Of a stretch of 25,715 nt of DNA, positions 8,627-18,788 are shown piece after piece. The stretch is from assembly GCA_934541015.1 (NCBI GenBank), contig CAKTDC010000035.1, forward strand, positions 1 through 25,715, given 5' to 3'. Origin of the DNA: an uncultured Luteimonas sp. (lineage in GTDB: Bacteria > Pseudomonadota > Gammaproteobacteria > Xanthomonadales > Xanthomonadaceae). The translations under genes were made by a program, and so were the position numbers. Under the pieces are notes generated by a model that saw nothing but the letters and a program-made list of their open reading frames with translations, had not been told where the DNA came from and did not search any database. Each line of letters opens with the position of its first letter. Position 1 is the first letter of the stretch.

Positions 8627-9475
8627 TCAGCCGCCCAGCGCCTCGGCCACGAACGGCGGCAGCGACTGCGCCGCCCGGTGCACGTCGGCGCTGTAGTAGC
8701 GCGTGGCGAAGCCCTTGGCGCGGGCGTCGGCTTCGCGGAAGTCGAAGCCGCCGGACTTGCGCGCCAGGGTGCAGCTCCACCAGCCGGTCGGGTAGCACGG
8801 CTGCGGGAAGGGCAGGGTCTGGAAGCGGGTGAAACCGGCCTTGCCCATCTCGTCGCGCATGGCGTTGATCAGGTCCAGGTGCACCAGCGGCGATTCTGAC
8901 TGCTGCACCAGGATGCCGTCCTCGCGCAGGGCGCGGAAGCAGCTTTCGTAGAAGGCGCGGTTGAACAGGCCCTCGGCCGGGCCGACCGGGTCGGTGGAGT
9001 CGACGATGACGATGTCGAGGCTGCCCGGCGCGGCATTCTCCATGTAGGCGATGCCGTCGTCGAACAGGATCCCGGCGCGCGGGTCGCCGTTGGATTCGCA
9101 CAGTTCGGGGAAATGCTTCTCGGCCATGCGCGTGACCTGCTCGTCGATGTCGCACTGCACCGCGCTGCGCACGCCGGGGTGGCGCAGCACCTCGCGCAGG
9201 GTGCCGCAGTCGCCGCCGCCGATGATGACCACCTGCTCGGGCCTGGCGTGGGTGAACAGCGCCGGGTGCGCGACCATCTCGTGGTACAGGAAGTTGTCGC
9301 GCGTGGTGACCATCATCGCGCCGTCGATGAGCATCACGTTGCCCCAGTCGGTGCTTTCGTAGATCTCGATCTTCTGGAACGGCGACTGCACCTCGTCGAG
9401 CTTGCCGGTGACGCGGAAGCCGATGGCCGAGCCGGTGGGGTCGAAGTTCTCGTACAGCCAGGTGGGGGTGCTCAT
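8627..9475 (-). CDS. speE: Spermidine synthase (polyamine aminopropyltransferase)
   Basis: The enzyme has 282 residues and transfers an aminopropyl group from decarboxylated S-adenosylmethionine to putrescine. An N-terminal beta domain covers about residues 1-70. A Rossmann fold follows with the nucleotide loop VVIIGGGDCGTLREVLRH, the acidic ligand strand CDIDEQV, the GILFDDGIAYM segment and the catalytic DSTDPVGPAEGLF. The family usually reads GGGDGG and QxTERDEF where this protein has GGGDCG and MVTTRDNF, a small departure at the substrate edge. It is divergent from speA, so the two probably form a polyamine locus, with arginine to agmatine to putrescine feeding SpeE. No speD or agmatine-converting gene is in view. 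Confidence 0.93.
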   Translation of the reverse strand: MSTPTWLYENFDPTGSAIGFRVTGKLDEVQSPFQKIEIYESTDWGNVMLIDGAMMVTTRDNFLYHEMVAHPALFTHARPEQVVIIGGGDCGTLREVLRHPGVRSAVQCDIDEQVTRMAEKHFPELCESNGDPRAGILFDDGIAYMENAAPGSLDIVIVDSTDPVGPAEGLFNRAFYESCFRALREDGILVQQSESPLVHLDLINAMRDEMGKAGFTRFQTLPFPQPCYPTGWWSCTLARKSGGFDFREADARAKGFATRYYSADVHRAAQSLPPFVAEALGG

Positions 9476-9635
9476 GGCGATTGCGTTCCAGGTGAAGCGG
9501 CCGTTCCTGCGCGGCGGAGGCCGGTGGCGGCGCCGCGCGCGGCGGGGTGATCGGGGCGCCGCGCATGCCGCCGCGACGCTGTTTCCCGCCTGTGCAGGAG
9601 GCGGGTTCCAGGGAGCGGAAATTGTAGCCGGCCCG

Positions 9636-9667
9636 GTGACAGTCCGGTTGCGCGCAGAGGCTAGAAT
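9636..9667 (+). promoter_or_regulatory. Possible speA promoter
   Basis: TAGAAT at 9662-9667 is a good -10 match in an otherwise GC-rich gap between the divergent speE and speA genes. The only upstream candidate is GTGACA at 9636-9641, with a 20-bp spacer that is longer than ideal. The predicted transcript start would leave a very short leader before speA. This is weak evidence, offered as the best candidate. Confidence 0.3.
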
Positions 9668-9699
9668 GCACCTCCCCCCCGCGCCGCCGGATGCCCGCC

Positions 9700-11595
<1,896 letters not shown>

Positions 11596-11738
11596 ACGCT
11601 GCCGGCGGCGGTCCGCCTCCGGATCGCCGCGCGCCGGGTGGATCGATTGCCGTCTTGACCTGGCTGATGCGATTGGCGGGAAGCCGCCGTGCCGCGCGTG
11701 GAGCGCCTGCAGGCCTGGGGACGAACGGACGCCCCGCT

Positions 11739-12386
11739 TCAGGCGCGCGGCCCGGGCATCGACAGCGCCGCTTCCAGGATCGGCTTGGCCCAGTCGGGCG
11801 TGCGGACGAAGGTTTGCGGATCGGTCGGCCAGACAATGCGGCGCTGTTTCATCTGCAGCAGCAGGCGCGGGTTGGGGACCGGCGTTCCGGGCGCGGCGTC
11901 GGTGCTGTTGTCGTACACCTGCAGGTGGTCCAGATGCGGCAGCAGGGCGATCAGATTGACGATGGAGGAGACGCAGCGCTCGCGGATTTTCGCCTCCGGG
12001 ATGTCGTGGCCGCCGCCGGCCACGCGCAGGCGCACGCGGGCGATGTGGCGTTCGGGCGAATCCAGCCCGCAGAACCAGACGAGCAGGTCGTGGGTCGCAA
12101 CGGCTTCGCGCAGGCGGGCGGGGATCGAGCGGCCGCCAAGCGTGGTTTCAAAGGCATGGTCGTGGCCGCCTGCGATCGCGGCATCGAGTCGACGCAGGCC
12201 TTCGGCCCACGCCTGCGCGTTCGCCCGGGTCTGGTCGCAGCCGGTCCTGGCGACCAGGTCACGGGCGTAGGCGTCGGGATTGAACCAGGTCGCTCCGGCC
12301 TGACGCAGGGCGGCGCCGCCCACGGTGCTTTTGCCGGCGCCGTTCACGCCCGCCAGCAGGAGAATGCGGGGCTTGGCCGTCGTCAG
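11739..12386 (-). CDS. Zeta-toxin-like P-loop kinase (COG4185 type), probable toxin of a TA pair
   Basis: The protein of about 215 residues opens with the P-loop LLLAGVNGAGKST (about residues 10-22), followed by WFNPDAYARDL with the conserved Asp. Further family marks are FETTLGG, RVRLRVAGGGHDIPEAKIRERC and a YDNST segment near 165. These match the predicted ATPase group related to zeta toxins, whose characterised members phosphorylate UDP-N-acetylglucosamine. No ATG, GTG or TTG lies between the P-loop and far upstream. The likely start is CTG at 12386, sharing bases with the antitoxin stop (CTGA), with GGGGAAG just upstream. The start is therefore uncertain. It follows a Phd-type antitoxin gene on the same strand. 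Toxicity is inferred from family and context. Confidence 0.78.
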   Translation of the reverse strand: MTTAKPRILLLAGVNGAGKSTVGGAALRQAGATWFNPDAYARDLVARTGCDQTRANAQAWAEGLRRLDAAIAGGHDHAFETTLGGRSIPARLREAVATHDLLVWFCGLDSPERHIARVRLRVAGGGHDIPEAKIRERCVSSIVNLIALLPHLDHLQVYDNSTDAAPGTPVPNPRLLLQMKQRRIVWPTDPQTFVRTPDWAKPILEAALSMPGPRA

Positions 12387-12739
12387 GAATCTTCCCCGGC
12401 GATCACGCGGCCGCCCAGGTCGAGCGGCTGGTCGAAGATCGATTCCAGCGTGTCTCCCGCGCCGGGCGTCTGCAGCCAGGCGAGGCGTGCGTCGTACCGC
12501 TCCCGGAGTTCGTGCACGATGGCGCGGTCCCTCTCGCCGGCGGCCTGCAGGCGCTGCAGCAGGCGCTCGTACTCGGCGACCGGCAGGATCACCGCCTCGG
12601 GCTCGCTGTGGTTGGTCACCACGACACCGCCGTGGCGGTTGACCGACTTCATCACCCCGCGCCAGCCCAGCTTCTTCACATCCGAAGCCGGTGTGCGGGG
12701 CAGGTCGTCGAGGGTGTGGCTGGGCAGCGCGGTGGACAT
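12383..12739 (-). CDS. Phd/YefM-type antitoxin
   Basis: The protein has 118 residues. The Phd-type fold is visible in ASDVKKLGWRGVMKSVNRHGG, then VVVTNHSEPEAVILPVAEYERLL (both in part), at about residues 17-61. A charged helical tail (about 62-100) probably wraps the toxin. The ATG at 12739 is preceded on the minus strand by GAGGAGA. Farther upstream TATATT (12767-12772, minus strand) could be a -10 element. Phd proteins neutralise the toxin and repress their own operon. The gene directly precedes and overlaps a zeta-like kinase, so this is a two-gene TA operon. Phd antitoxins more often pair with Doc or RelE toxins, so the pairing is notable. Confidence 0.82.
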   Translation of the reverse strand: MSTALPSHTLDDLPRTPASDVKKLGWRGVMKSVNRHGGVVVTNHSEPEAVILPVAEYERLLQRLQAAGERDRAIVHELRERYDARLAWLQTPGAGDTLESIFDQPLDLGGRVIAGEDS

Positions 12740-12930
12740 GGCGGCCTCTCCTCGGAAGGAAAGGCCAATATACCCTTCGGGGAACAATTGCCTGAATGGG
12801 GAATTTCCACGGCGGTGACCGTGCGGAGCTGCCCGGGCTTCGAAACCTCGCGCGGGGGCATGGCGCCGCATCCGGCCGAGGCGCGGGAGGGGATGACATC
12901 GACCCGGCGTGCTCTGCCGGCCTGGCGGGA

Positions 12931-13683
12931 TCAGCCCTCGCGGTGCACCTGGAAGCCGGCGAACGACTGGCTGACCGGCATGATCTCCAGACGGTTGATG
13001 TTGAGGTGCGGCGGCAGGCTGGCGACGTAGTGGATCTGGTCGGCGATGTCCTCGGCCGTCATCGGCCGCGCACCGGCGTAGAGGGTGTCGGAGGCGGCCT
13101 GGTCGCCGCCGGTGCGGACCAGGGTGAATTCGGTTTCGGCCATGCCCGGTTCGATGCTGGTCACGCGCACGCCGGTGCCGTGCAGGTCGCTGCGCAGGCC
13201 CAGCGAGAACTGGGTGACGAAGGCCTTGGTGCCGCCGTAGGCGTTGCCGCCGGGGTAGGGGTAGCTGCCGGCGATCGAGCTGATGTTGATGATGGCGCCG
13301 CGGCGCTCGATCAGGGTCGGCAGCAGCCTGTGGGTCAGGGTGGCCAGGGCGGTGACGTTGGTGTCGATCATCTGCCGCCACTGGGCGAGGTCGGCCCGCT
13401 GCGCCGGTGCGGTGCCCAGGGCGAGGCCGGCGTTGTTGACCAGCACGTCGATGCCGCGGAACGGGTCGGGGATGGCATCGAGCGCGGCCTGCATGGCGTC
13501 GGCGTCGCGGATGTCGAAGGCGGCCACGTGCAGGCGTTCGCCGCCGTGTGCGTCGAGCAGCTGCTGCAGGCGCTCGCTGCGGCGGCCGGTGGCGACGACG
13601 CGCCAGCCGTCGGCGAGGAAGCGCCGCACCGCGGCGGCGCCGAAGCCGGCGGTGGCGCCGGTGATGAGGATGGTCCTGGTCAT
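12931..13683 (-). CDS. Short-chain dehydrogenase/reductase, YdfG-like
   Basis: The protein has 250 residues with a classical SDR fold. The nucleotide loop is TGATAGFG at residues 8-15, and NNAG is at about 87-90. The catalytic serine is in INISSIAGSYPYPGG, and the YxxxK pair is in YGGTK. ATGRR after beta-2 suggests a preference for NADP(H). The closest familiar type is YdfG, an NADP-dependent 3-hydroxy acid dehydrogenase acting on serine and related substrates. The substrate here is not shown by sequence. It stands apart on the minus strand with a 191-base gap to the antitoxin gene downstream and no obvious operon partner. Confidence 0.9.
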   Translation of the reverse strand: MTRTILITGATAGFGAAAVRRFLADGWRVVATGRRSERLQQLLDAHGGERLHVAAFDIRDADAMQAALDAIPDPFRGIDVLVNNAGLALGTAPAQRADLAQWRQMIDTNVTALATLTHRLLPTLIERRGAIINISSIAGSYPYPGGNAYGGTKAFVTQFSLGLRSDLHGTGVRVTSIEPGMAETEFTLVRTGGDQAASDTLYAGARPMTAEDIADQIHYVASLPPHLNINRLEIMPVSQSFAGFQVHREG

Positions 13684-13725
13684 GGGGTCAGCTTAGCGGG
13701 GTGGGGGAGCGTGGTGAAACGTCGA

Positions 13726-14112
13726 TCAAGGTCGCGGCTTGCGCCCGGCGTCCGCCTTGGCCGCGGGCTTCTTCGCCACCTTCTTCGCCACAGGCTTTTC
13801 GGCAGCGGCCGGCGCGGGCGTCCTGCGCCTGCGCCCGGTGGCCGCCTTGCCGGTGGTCCGGGCCTTGGCGGCGCGGGTCTTCTGCAGCATGTCCTCGGCC
13901 AGGACCACGTCCTCCGAGAGGATGCCGGCGGCCTTGGCGATCGCGATCCGGGCCTGGGCCTTGTTCTCGTCCGGATTGGCCTGCAGCAGCTCGCGGATCG
14001 CTTCGCGCAGGGCCTTCTCGGCGTTGCGTTTGAGCTTGAGCTCGCCGCTCTCGCGGAACAGCGCCATCAGCGCATCGACGACGGGCTTGATCAGGGCGGC
14101 TTCGATGGCCAT
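13726..14112 (-). CDS. Small protein with Lys/Ala/Pro-rich histone-H1-like tail
   Basis: This protein has 128 residues and no function I recognise. Residues 1-80 look helical and mixed in charge (MAIEAALIKPVVDALMALF, then KLKRNAEKALREAIRELLQ). The last 45 residues are strongly basic and low in complexity, with repeated AAKK/AKKP-type units like histone H1-like bacterial DNA-binding tails. The ATG at 14112 follows GGAGG on the minus strand. The tail suggests nucleic-acid binding, but that is inference from composition. Proteins of this shape are common as hypothetical entries in xanthomonads. Confidence 0.75.
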   Translation of the reverse strand: MAIEAALIKPVVDALMALFRESGELKLKRNAEKALREAIRELLQANPDENKAQARIAIAKAAGILSEDVVLAEDMLQKTRAAKARTTGKAATGRRRRTPAPAAAEKPVAKKVAKKPAAKADAGRKPRP

Positions 14113-14188
14113 GGCGCGTGCCTCCGTTCAGGTCCGCCAGTGTGCGGTATCGGCTTCGCGTCAGCTGCGACGGCTCGCGGCCGGCGGC

Positions 14189-14871
14189 TCAGTTGGCCTT
14201 GATCGCCAGCGCCGGCAGACCGCCGTTGCCGAGTTTCTGCTTGGCTTCGGCCAGCTCGGTCGCGCTGCCGTAGGGGCCCATGCGCACCCGATAGACGGTC
14301 TTGCCGTTGGCGGTGCCCGACTCGACGCGCGCGCTGAGGCCGAGCAGGGCGATGCGCGCCTTGAGCGCCTCGGCGTCGCCGGAGGCGCTGAAGGCGCCGG
14401 CCTGCAGGAGGTAGCGGGCGCCGGCTGGGCCGGATCGGCGGCGTCGGGGTGGGCCGGCGCTGCCGGGGGCTGCGCCTGCCGCTGGGCTTCGGCCAGGCGC
14501 TTCTGCCGCGCCGCCTCCTCGCGCGCGCTGGCGGCGAGTTCGGCGTCGGTCATCGCCACTTCCTGGGCCGGCAGCACGGTGTAGAAGTCGTACTCCGGAT
14601 CGGCCACCGGCTTGACCGCAGGCGGCGGCGGTTGCGCGTCGATGCCGTCGACCGGCGGCGCGTCCTCGTCGATCGCGCTGACCGCGGGCCGGGCGTCGGG
14701 GTTCGGGCGCGGGCGGAAGAAGCCGTCCTCGGTGTCGGGCTTGAACAAGCGCGGCGCCACCAGCACCGCCACCAGCGCCAGGACCACGCCCAGGATCAGC
14801 CAGGCCCAGCCGGGAAGCCCTCCCGAACCGCCGCTGCGCCGCGCCTGCGACCTGCCGCGTCTTGCCGCCAT
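14189..14871 (-). pseudogene. SPOR-domain (FtsN-like) protein gene, frameshifted
   Basis: The first frame starts at ATG 14871, after GGAGG. It encodes MAARRGRSQARR, a single membrane segment (about residues 22-40), a Pro/Asp-rich linker and a charged helix (about 108-135). Near 14410-14440 the reading changes frame. In the -1-base-corrected frame an intact SPOR domain of about 75 residues follows: RYLLQAGAFSASGDAEALKAR ... YRVRMGPYGSATELAEAK ... LPALAIKAN, with TGA at 14189. The span is 683 bases, one short of a whole number of codons. Without correction the first frame continues to 14161 as a Ser/Arg/Pro-rich tail. SPOR domains bind denuded septal peptidoglycan. The gene lies 16 bases after argS, a common xanthomonad order. 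Either the gene is broken or the sequence lacks one base. Confidence 0.85.
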
Positions 14872-14887
14872 TGCCTCGATCCTCCGC

Positions 14888-16576
14888 CTACATCCGTTCG
14901 GGCGCGTGCACGCCCAGAAGGCCCAGCCCGTTGCCGAGCACCTGGCGGACCGCCAGCGCCAGCGCCAGCCTGGCGTCGCGCACGTCCGCATCGTCCACCA
15001 GGAACTGGTGATCGTTGTAATACGTCTGGAACCCCTGCGCCAGTTCGTGCAGGTAGGCGGCGATCAGGTGCGGTTCAAGCTGCTCGCCCGCGGCGGCGAC
15101 CACGTCCGGCCAGCGCGAGAGGTCGATCAGCAGGTCGCGCAGCGGCGCGTCGGCCAGGTCGAGCGGCTGTGCCAGCCCGTTGTCGAGGCTGAACGCGAGT
15201 CCGCGCTCCTCCAGCTGGCGCAGCAGGCCGCAGATGCGCGCGTGCGAGAGCTGCACGTAGTAGACCGGGTTGTCGAGCGACTGGCTGCGCGCCAGGTCGA
15301 TGTCGAAGGTGAGCTGCGAATCGGGCTTGCGCGCGACCAGGAACCAGCGGGTGGCGTCGCGCCCGGCCTCGTCGATCAGGTCGCGCAGGGTCAGGTAGCT
15401 GCCGGCGCGCTTGGACAGCTTCACTTCCTCGCCGCCGCGCATCACCGTGACCATCTGGTGCAGCACGTACTCGGGCCAGCCCTGCGGGATGCCGGTGTCG
15501 AGCGCCTGCAGGCCGGCACGCACCCGCGCCAGCGAGCCGTGGTGGTCGGCGCCCAGTTCGGTGATCGCGCGCTCGTAGCCGCGCTCCCACTTCGACAGGT
15601 GGTAGGCGACGTCGGGCACGAAGTAGGTGTAGCTGCCGTCGGACTTGCGCATCACGCGGTCCTTGTCGTCGCCGAAGGCGGTGGTGCGCAGCCACAGCGC
15701 GCCGCCCTCCTCGTAGGCGTGGCCGCGTTCCACCAGCCGCTGCACGGTCTGCTCGACCTTGCCGTCGGTGTAGAGCGAGGATTCGAGGAAGTAGACGTCG
15801 AACGAAACGCCGAAGGCCTCCAGGTCCGCGTTCTGCTCGCGGCGCAGGTAGGCGACGGCGAAGGCGCGGATGGCGTCCAGGTCGTCGGGGTCGTCCTTGC
15901 CGGTGACGACGTGTCCTTCGATCTCGATGCTGTCGCCGCGCAGGTAGGCGGCGGCGACGTCGGCGATGTAGTCGCCGTTGTAGGCGTCGGCGGGCCAGTC
16001 GGCATCGCCGGGCTTGAGGCCGATGGCGCGCGCCCGGGTGGAGACGGCCAGGTTGTTGATCTGCACGCCGGCGTCGTTGTAGTAGAACTCGCGCTTCACG
16101 TCCCAGCCGTTGGCTTCGAGCACCCGCGCGATGCAGTCGCCGATCACCGCGGCGCGGCCGTGGCCGACGTGCAGCGGGCCGGTGGGGTTGGCCGAGACGT
16201 ATTCGACGCCGGCCACCCGGCCCGAACCGCTGGCGTTGCGGCCATACGCCGCGCCCTGCGCGTGCACCTGGCGCAGCTGGCGCTGCCAGGCCGCGGGCGA
16301 GAGGCGGAAGTTGAGGAAGCCGGGGCCGGCGATCTCGACCGCGGCGATGTCGTCGTTCCGCGGAAGCGCCTCGACCAGCGCCTGCGCCAGCGCGCGCGGA
16401 TTGCTGCGCGCGGGTCTGGCCAGCAGAAGCGCGGCGTTGCTGGAGAAATCGCCGTGCGCGCGGTCCTTCGGCCGCTCGATCACGAAGTCGGGCGTGGCGA
16501 GGTCCTGGGGCAGGCTGCCCTGCGCGCGGAGGGCGTCGATGCCCTGTTCGACCAGGGCCTTGAGCGTTGATTTCAC
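14888..16576 (-). CDS. argS: Arginyl-tRNA synthetase
   Basis: This class I synthetase has 562 residues and charges tRNA-Arg. The N-terminal Add-1 domain covers about residues 1-110. The HIGH motif is in [17 protein letters not shown], and [13 protein letters not shown] follows. The KMSKS-equivalent is EVKLSKRAG, and the DALR anticodon-binding domain is at the C terminus, ending HAPERM. The start chosen is GTG at 16576 (reads [16 protein letters not shown]), which fits the family N terminus. A longer GTG start at 16657 would add an Arg/Ala/Pro-rich leader with no family support. The ribosome site is weak. The gene is followed by the SPOR gene and is divergent from the iron importer operon. Confidence 0.96.
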   Translation of the reverse strand: MKSTLKALVEQGIDALRAQGSLPQDLATPDFVIERPKDRAHGDFSSNAALLLARPARSNPRALAQALVEALPRNDDIAAVEIAGPGFLNFRLSPAAWQRQLRQVHAQGAAYGRNASGSGRVAGVEYVSANPTGPLHVGHGRAAVIGDCIARVLEANGWDVKREFYYNDAGVQINNLAVSTRARAIGLKPGDADWPADAYNGDYIADVAAAYLRGDSIEIEGHVVTGKDDPDDLDAIRAFAVAYLRREQNADLEAFGVSFDVYFLESSLYTDGKVEQTVQRLVERGHAYEEGGALWLRTTAFGDDKDRVMRKSDGSYTYFVPDVAYHLSKWERGYERAITELGADHHGSLARVRAGLQALDTGIPQGWPEYVLHQMVTVMRGGEEVKLSKRAGSYLTLRDLIDEAGRDATRWFLVARKPDSQLTFDIDLARSQSLDNPVYYVQLSHARICGLLRQLEERGLAFSLDNGLAQPLDLADAPLRDLLIDLSRWPDVVAAAGEQLEPHLIAAYLHELAQGFQTYYNDHQFLVDDADVRDARLALALAVRQVLGNGLGLLGVHAPERM

Positions 16577-16707
16577 TGGGCTGGGGGGCTTGGAGCGTGC
16601 GGCCGCCCATTGTACGCGAGGGCCGCGCGGCGCCCGGCGCTGCGCAGCCGCGGCCACCTTGCGTCAACCGTACCCGTGGCACGGACCGTCCCCGCCGCGA
16701 GGACAGT

Positions 16708-16729
16708 GTTGAGAATCATTCGCATTAAG
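16708..16729 (+). promoter_or_regulatory. Fur box upstream of the siderophore importer operon
   Basis: GTTGAGAATCATTCGCATTA reads like the gammaproteobacterial Fur operator with GAGAAT-N-ATTCGCATT symmetry. By hand alignment it matches about 12 of the 19 classical consensus positions. It overlaps TAAGAT (16726-16731), a possible -10 element. It sits 60 bases before a siderophore-binding lipoprotein gene. Repression when iron is plentiful is the expected effect. Confidence 0.75.
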
Positions 16730-16789
16730 ATGGAATCATCTCCATGAATCGCTCCGATTGGCGCTGGCCGCGGAGTCGGATGAACACCC

Positions 16790-17755
16790 ATGCACAACAG
16801 GATCGCAATCCTTGCGGCGCTGCTGCTCGCGCTGGCCGGATGTTCCGGCGGGCAGCCCGGTGCCGCGCCAGATGCCACCCCCGCCCCGGTCGCTGAGGGT
16901 GCCGCACCGCTCACCATCGTCCACCGCCAGGGCGAAACCGTGCTGCCGGCCCCGCCGCGGCGGGTCATCGTGCAGGACATCGCCGTGCTCGACATCCTCG
17001 ACGCGCTGGGCGTGGACGCGGTGATCGGCGCGCCCGGCGTGAACCTGCCGGACTACCTGGCCCATTACGGCGCGGCGCCCTACGTCCAGACCGGCACCCT
17101 GCAGGAGCCCGACTACGAGGCCATCCACGCGGCGAAGCCCGACCTGGTGATCCTGGCCAGCCGCTCGCGCACGAAGCTGCAGGAGGTGTCGCGGATCGCG
17201 CCGGCCATCGACCTGTCGGTCGACAACGCCGACCTGGTGGAGGGCGTCAAGGCCAATATCACCACGCTTGGCGAAATCTTCGGCAGGCAGGCACGCGCGG
17301 ACGAGCTGAAGGCATCGCTCGACGCCCGCTTCGCCGCCCTGCGCGAACGCACCGCCGCCGCCGGCACCGCGGTGGTGCTGGTGACCAACGCCGGCCGCCT
17401 GGGCGTCTACGGCCCGAACTCGCGCCTGAGCTGGATCTTCAGCGAGGCCGGCTTCAAGCCGGTCATCGACGAGGTCGACGACCGCTTCCACGGCGGCGAC
17501 TCGGTGTCCTTCGAGTTCCTGCTCGAGGCCGACCCGGACTGGATGTTCGTGGTCGACCGCGACGCCGGCACCGGCACCGGCCACGGCGCCGCGCAGCGGC
17601 TGCTCGACAACGCGCTGGTGCGCCAGACCACGGCCTGGAAGGAGGGTGGCGTGGTGTACCTGGACCCGGTCCCGGCCTACGTGGTGATGCACGGCTACAC
17701 CTCGGTCAGCGCGCTGGCCGACCAGGTGCTGGAGGCCGTCGCGGCCAGGCCCTGA
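16790..17755 (+). CDS. Siderophore-binding lipoprotein of an iron ABC importer (FatB/YclQ-like)
   Basis: The protein has 321 residues. Its signal peptide, MHNRIAILAALLLALAGC, ends in a lipobox with the lipidated cysteine at 18. The mature part is a class III periplasmic-binding fold: PPRRVIVQDIAVLDILDALGV (in part), DYEAIHAAKPDLVILASRS and a C-terminal lobe with GDSVSFEFLLEADPDWMFVVDRD (in part). The pattern recalls the FatB/YclQ/CeuE group, which binds catecholate or petrobactin-type ferric siderophores. The ligand here is an inference. It is the first gene of a four-gene run preceded by a Fur box. Confidence 0.88.
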   Translation: MHNRIAILAALLLALAGCSGGQPGAAPDATPAPVAEGAAPLTIVHRQGETVLPAPPRRVIVQDIAVLDILDALGVDAVIGAPGVNLPDYLAHYGAAPYVQTGTLQEPDYEAIHAAKPDLVILASRSRTKLQEVSRIAPAIDLSVDNADLVEGVKANITTLGEIFGRQARADELKASLDARFAALRERTAAAGTAVVLVTNAGRLGVYGPNSRLSWIFSEAGFKPVIDEVDDRFHGGDSVSFEFLLEADPDWMFVVDRDAGTGTGHGAAQRLLDNALVRQTTAWKEGGVVYLDPVPAYVVMHGYTSVSALADQVLEAVAARP

Positions 17756-17780
17756 GGCCGGCGCCGCGACCGACCCGACG

Positions 17781-18788
17781 GTGAACGCCCGCGCCGCCGT
17801 GACCCGCCTGCACGCGCCGCGCCGGGTGCCGGCCGCGGCGGTGGCGCTGTTCGCGCTGGCGGCGCTCGCGGCGGCCAGCCTGTTCGTCGGCGTGAGCCCG
17901 GTGCGGCTGTCGGCGCTGCTCTCGGGCGACGCCTCCGGGCACGACCTCCAGGTGCTGCTCGCCAGCCGCATCCCGCGCACGCTGGCGGCGATGCTGGCCG
18001 GCGCATCGATGGCGATCGCCGGCCTGGTGATGCAGATGATCGTGCGCAACCGCTACGTCGAGCCGACCACGGTCGGCACCGCCGACTCCGCGGCCCTGGG
18101 CTTCCTCACCGCCACCCTGCTGGTGCCGGGCTGGCCGATGATGGCGAAGATGCTGGTCTCGGCCTGCTTCGCGCTGGCCGGGACCGCGCTGTTCCTGCGC
18201 ATCCTGCGCGCGGTGCCGCTGCGCGACGCCTTCCTGCCGCCGCTGGTCGGGGTGATGCTCGGGGGCGTGATCGGCGCCGCCACCACCTTCCTGGCCTACC
18301 GCCACGAGCTGATGGGCACGATGCTGGCCTGGCGCGTGGGCGATTTCTCCGGCGTGCTCAGCGGGCGCTACGAGCTGCTGTGGATCGGGCTGGCCGGCCT
18401 GGTCGTGGCCTGGGTCGCGGCCGACCGCTTCACCGTGGCCGGGCTGGGCCGGGAGCTCACCACCAGCCTGGGCCTCGACTACCGGCGCGTGGTCATGGTC
18501 GGGCTGGCGATCGTGGCCGTGACCAGCGCGGTGGTGCTGGTCTCGGTCGGCATCATCCCCTTCCTCGGCCTGGTGGTGCCGAACGTGGTCAGCCTGCTGG
18601 TCGGCGACAACATGCGCCGCGCGGTGCCCTGGGTGGCGGCCGGCGGCGCCGGCTTCGTGCTCGCCTGCGACATCTTCGGGCGCCTGGTGCGCGCGCCCTA
18701 CGAGATCCCGATCAGCGTCGTGGTCGGCGTGGCCGGCAGCGGCATCTTCCTGTGGCTGCTGCTGCGGAGGCGCCATGGCGCGGGCTGA
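17781..18788 (+). CDS. FecCD-family iron-siderophore permease, first subunit
   Basis: The 335-residue polytopic protein has about nine to ten hydrophobic segments and FecCD-family marks. SRIPRTLAAMLAGASMAIAGLVMQ (in part) lies near residues 56-80. A GIIPFLGLVVPNVVSLLVGDNMRR-type cytoplasmic loop, thought to contact the ATPase, is near 256-280. It starts with GTG at 17781, 25 bases after the lipoprotein stop; the ribosome site is weak, suggesting coupling. Its end overlaps the next permease by 14 bases. The two permeases together would form the membrane channel. Confidence 0.9.
   Translation: MNARAAVTRLHAPRRVPAAAVALFALAALAAASLFVGVSPVRLSALLSGDASGHDLQVLLASRIPRTLAAMLAGASMAIAGLVMQMIVRNRYVEPTTVGTADSAALGFLTATLLVPGWPMMAKMLVSACFALAGTALFLRILRAVPLRDAFLPPLVGVMLGGVIGAATTFLAYRHELMGTMLAWRVGDFSGVLSGRYELLWIGLAGLVVAWVAADRFTVAGLGRELTTSLGLDYRRVVMVGLAIVAVTSAVVLVSVGIIPFLGLVVPNVVSLLVGDNMRRAVPWVAAGGAGFVLACDIFGRLVRAPYEIPISVVVGVAGSGIFLWLLLRRRHGAG

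Noticed and set aside
11596..11738. A terminator between the convergent speA and kinase genes
   Set aside because: GC-rich inverted repeats are present (such as GCGCCTG/CAGGCGC near 11702 and 11740), but there is no T tract and pairing is imperfect.
12387..12899. A longer N terminus for the zeta-like kinase reaching to 12899
   Set aside because: The extension is an Arg/Pro-rich shadow of the antitoxin gene in another frame, and the family proteins start just before the P-loop.
16577..16657. An extended argS start at GTG 16657
   Set aside because: The added 27 residues are Arg/Ala/Pro-rich and do not look like the ArgS N terminus, which begins at the GTG at 16576.
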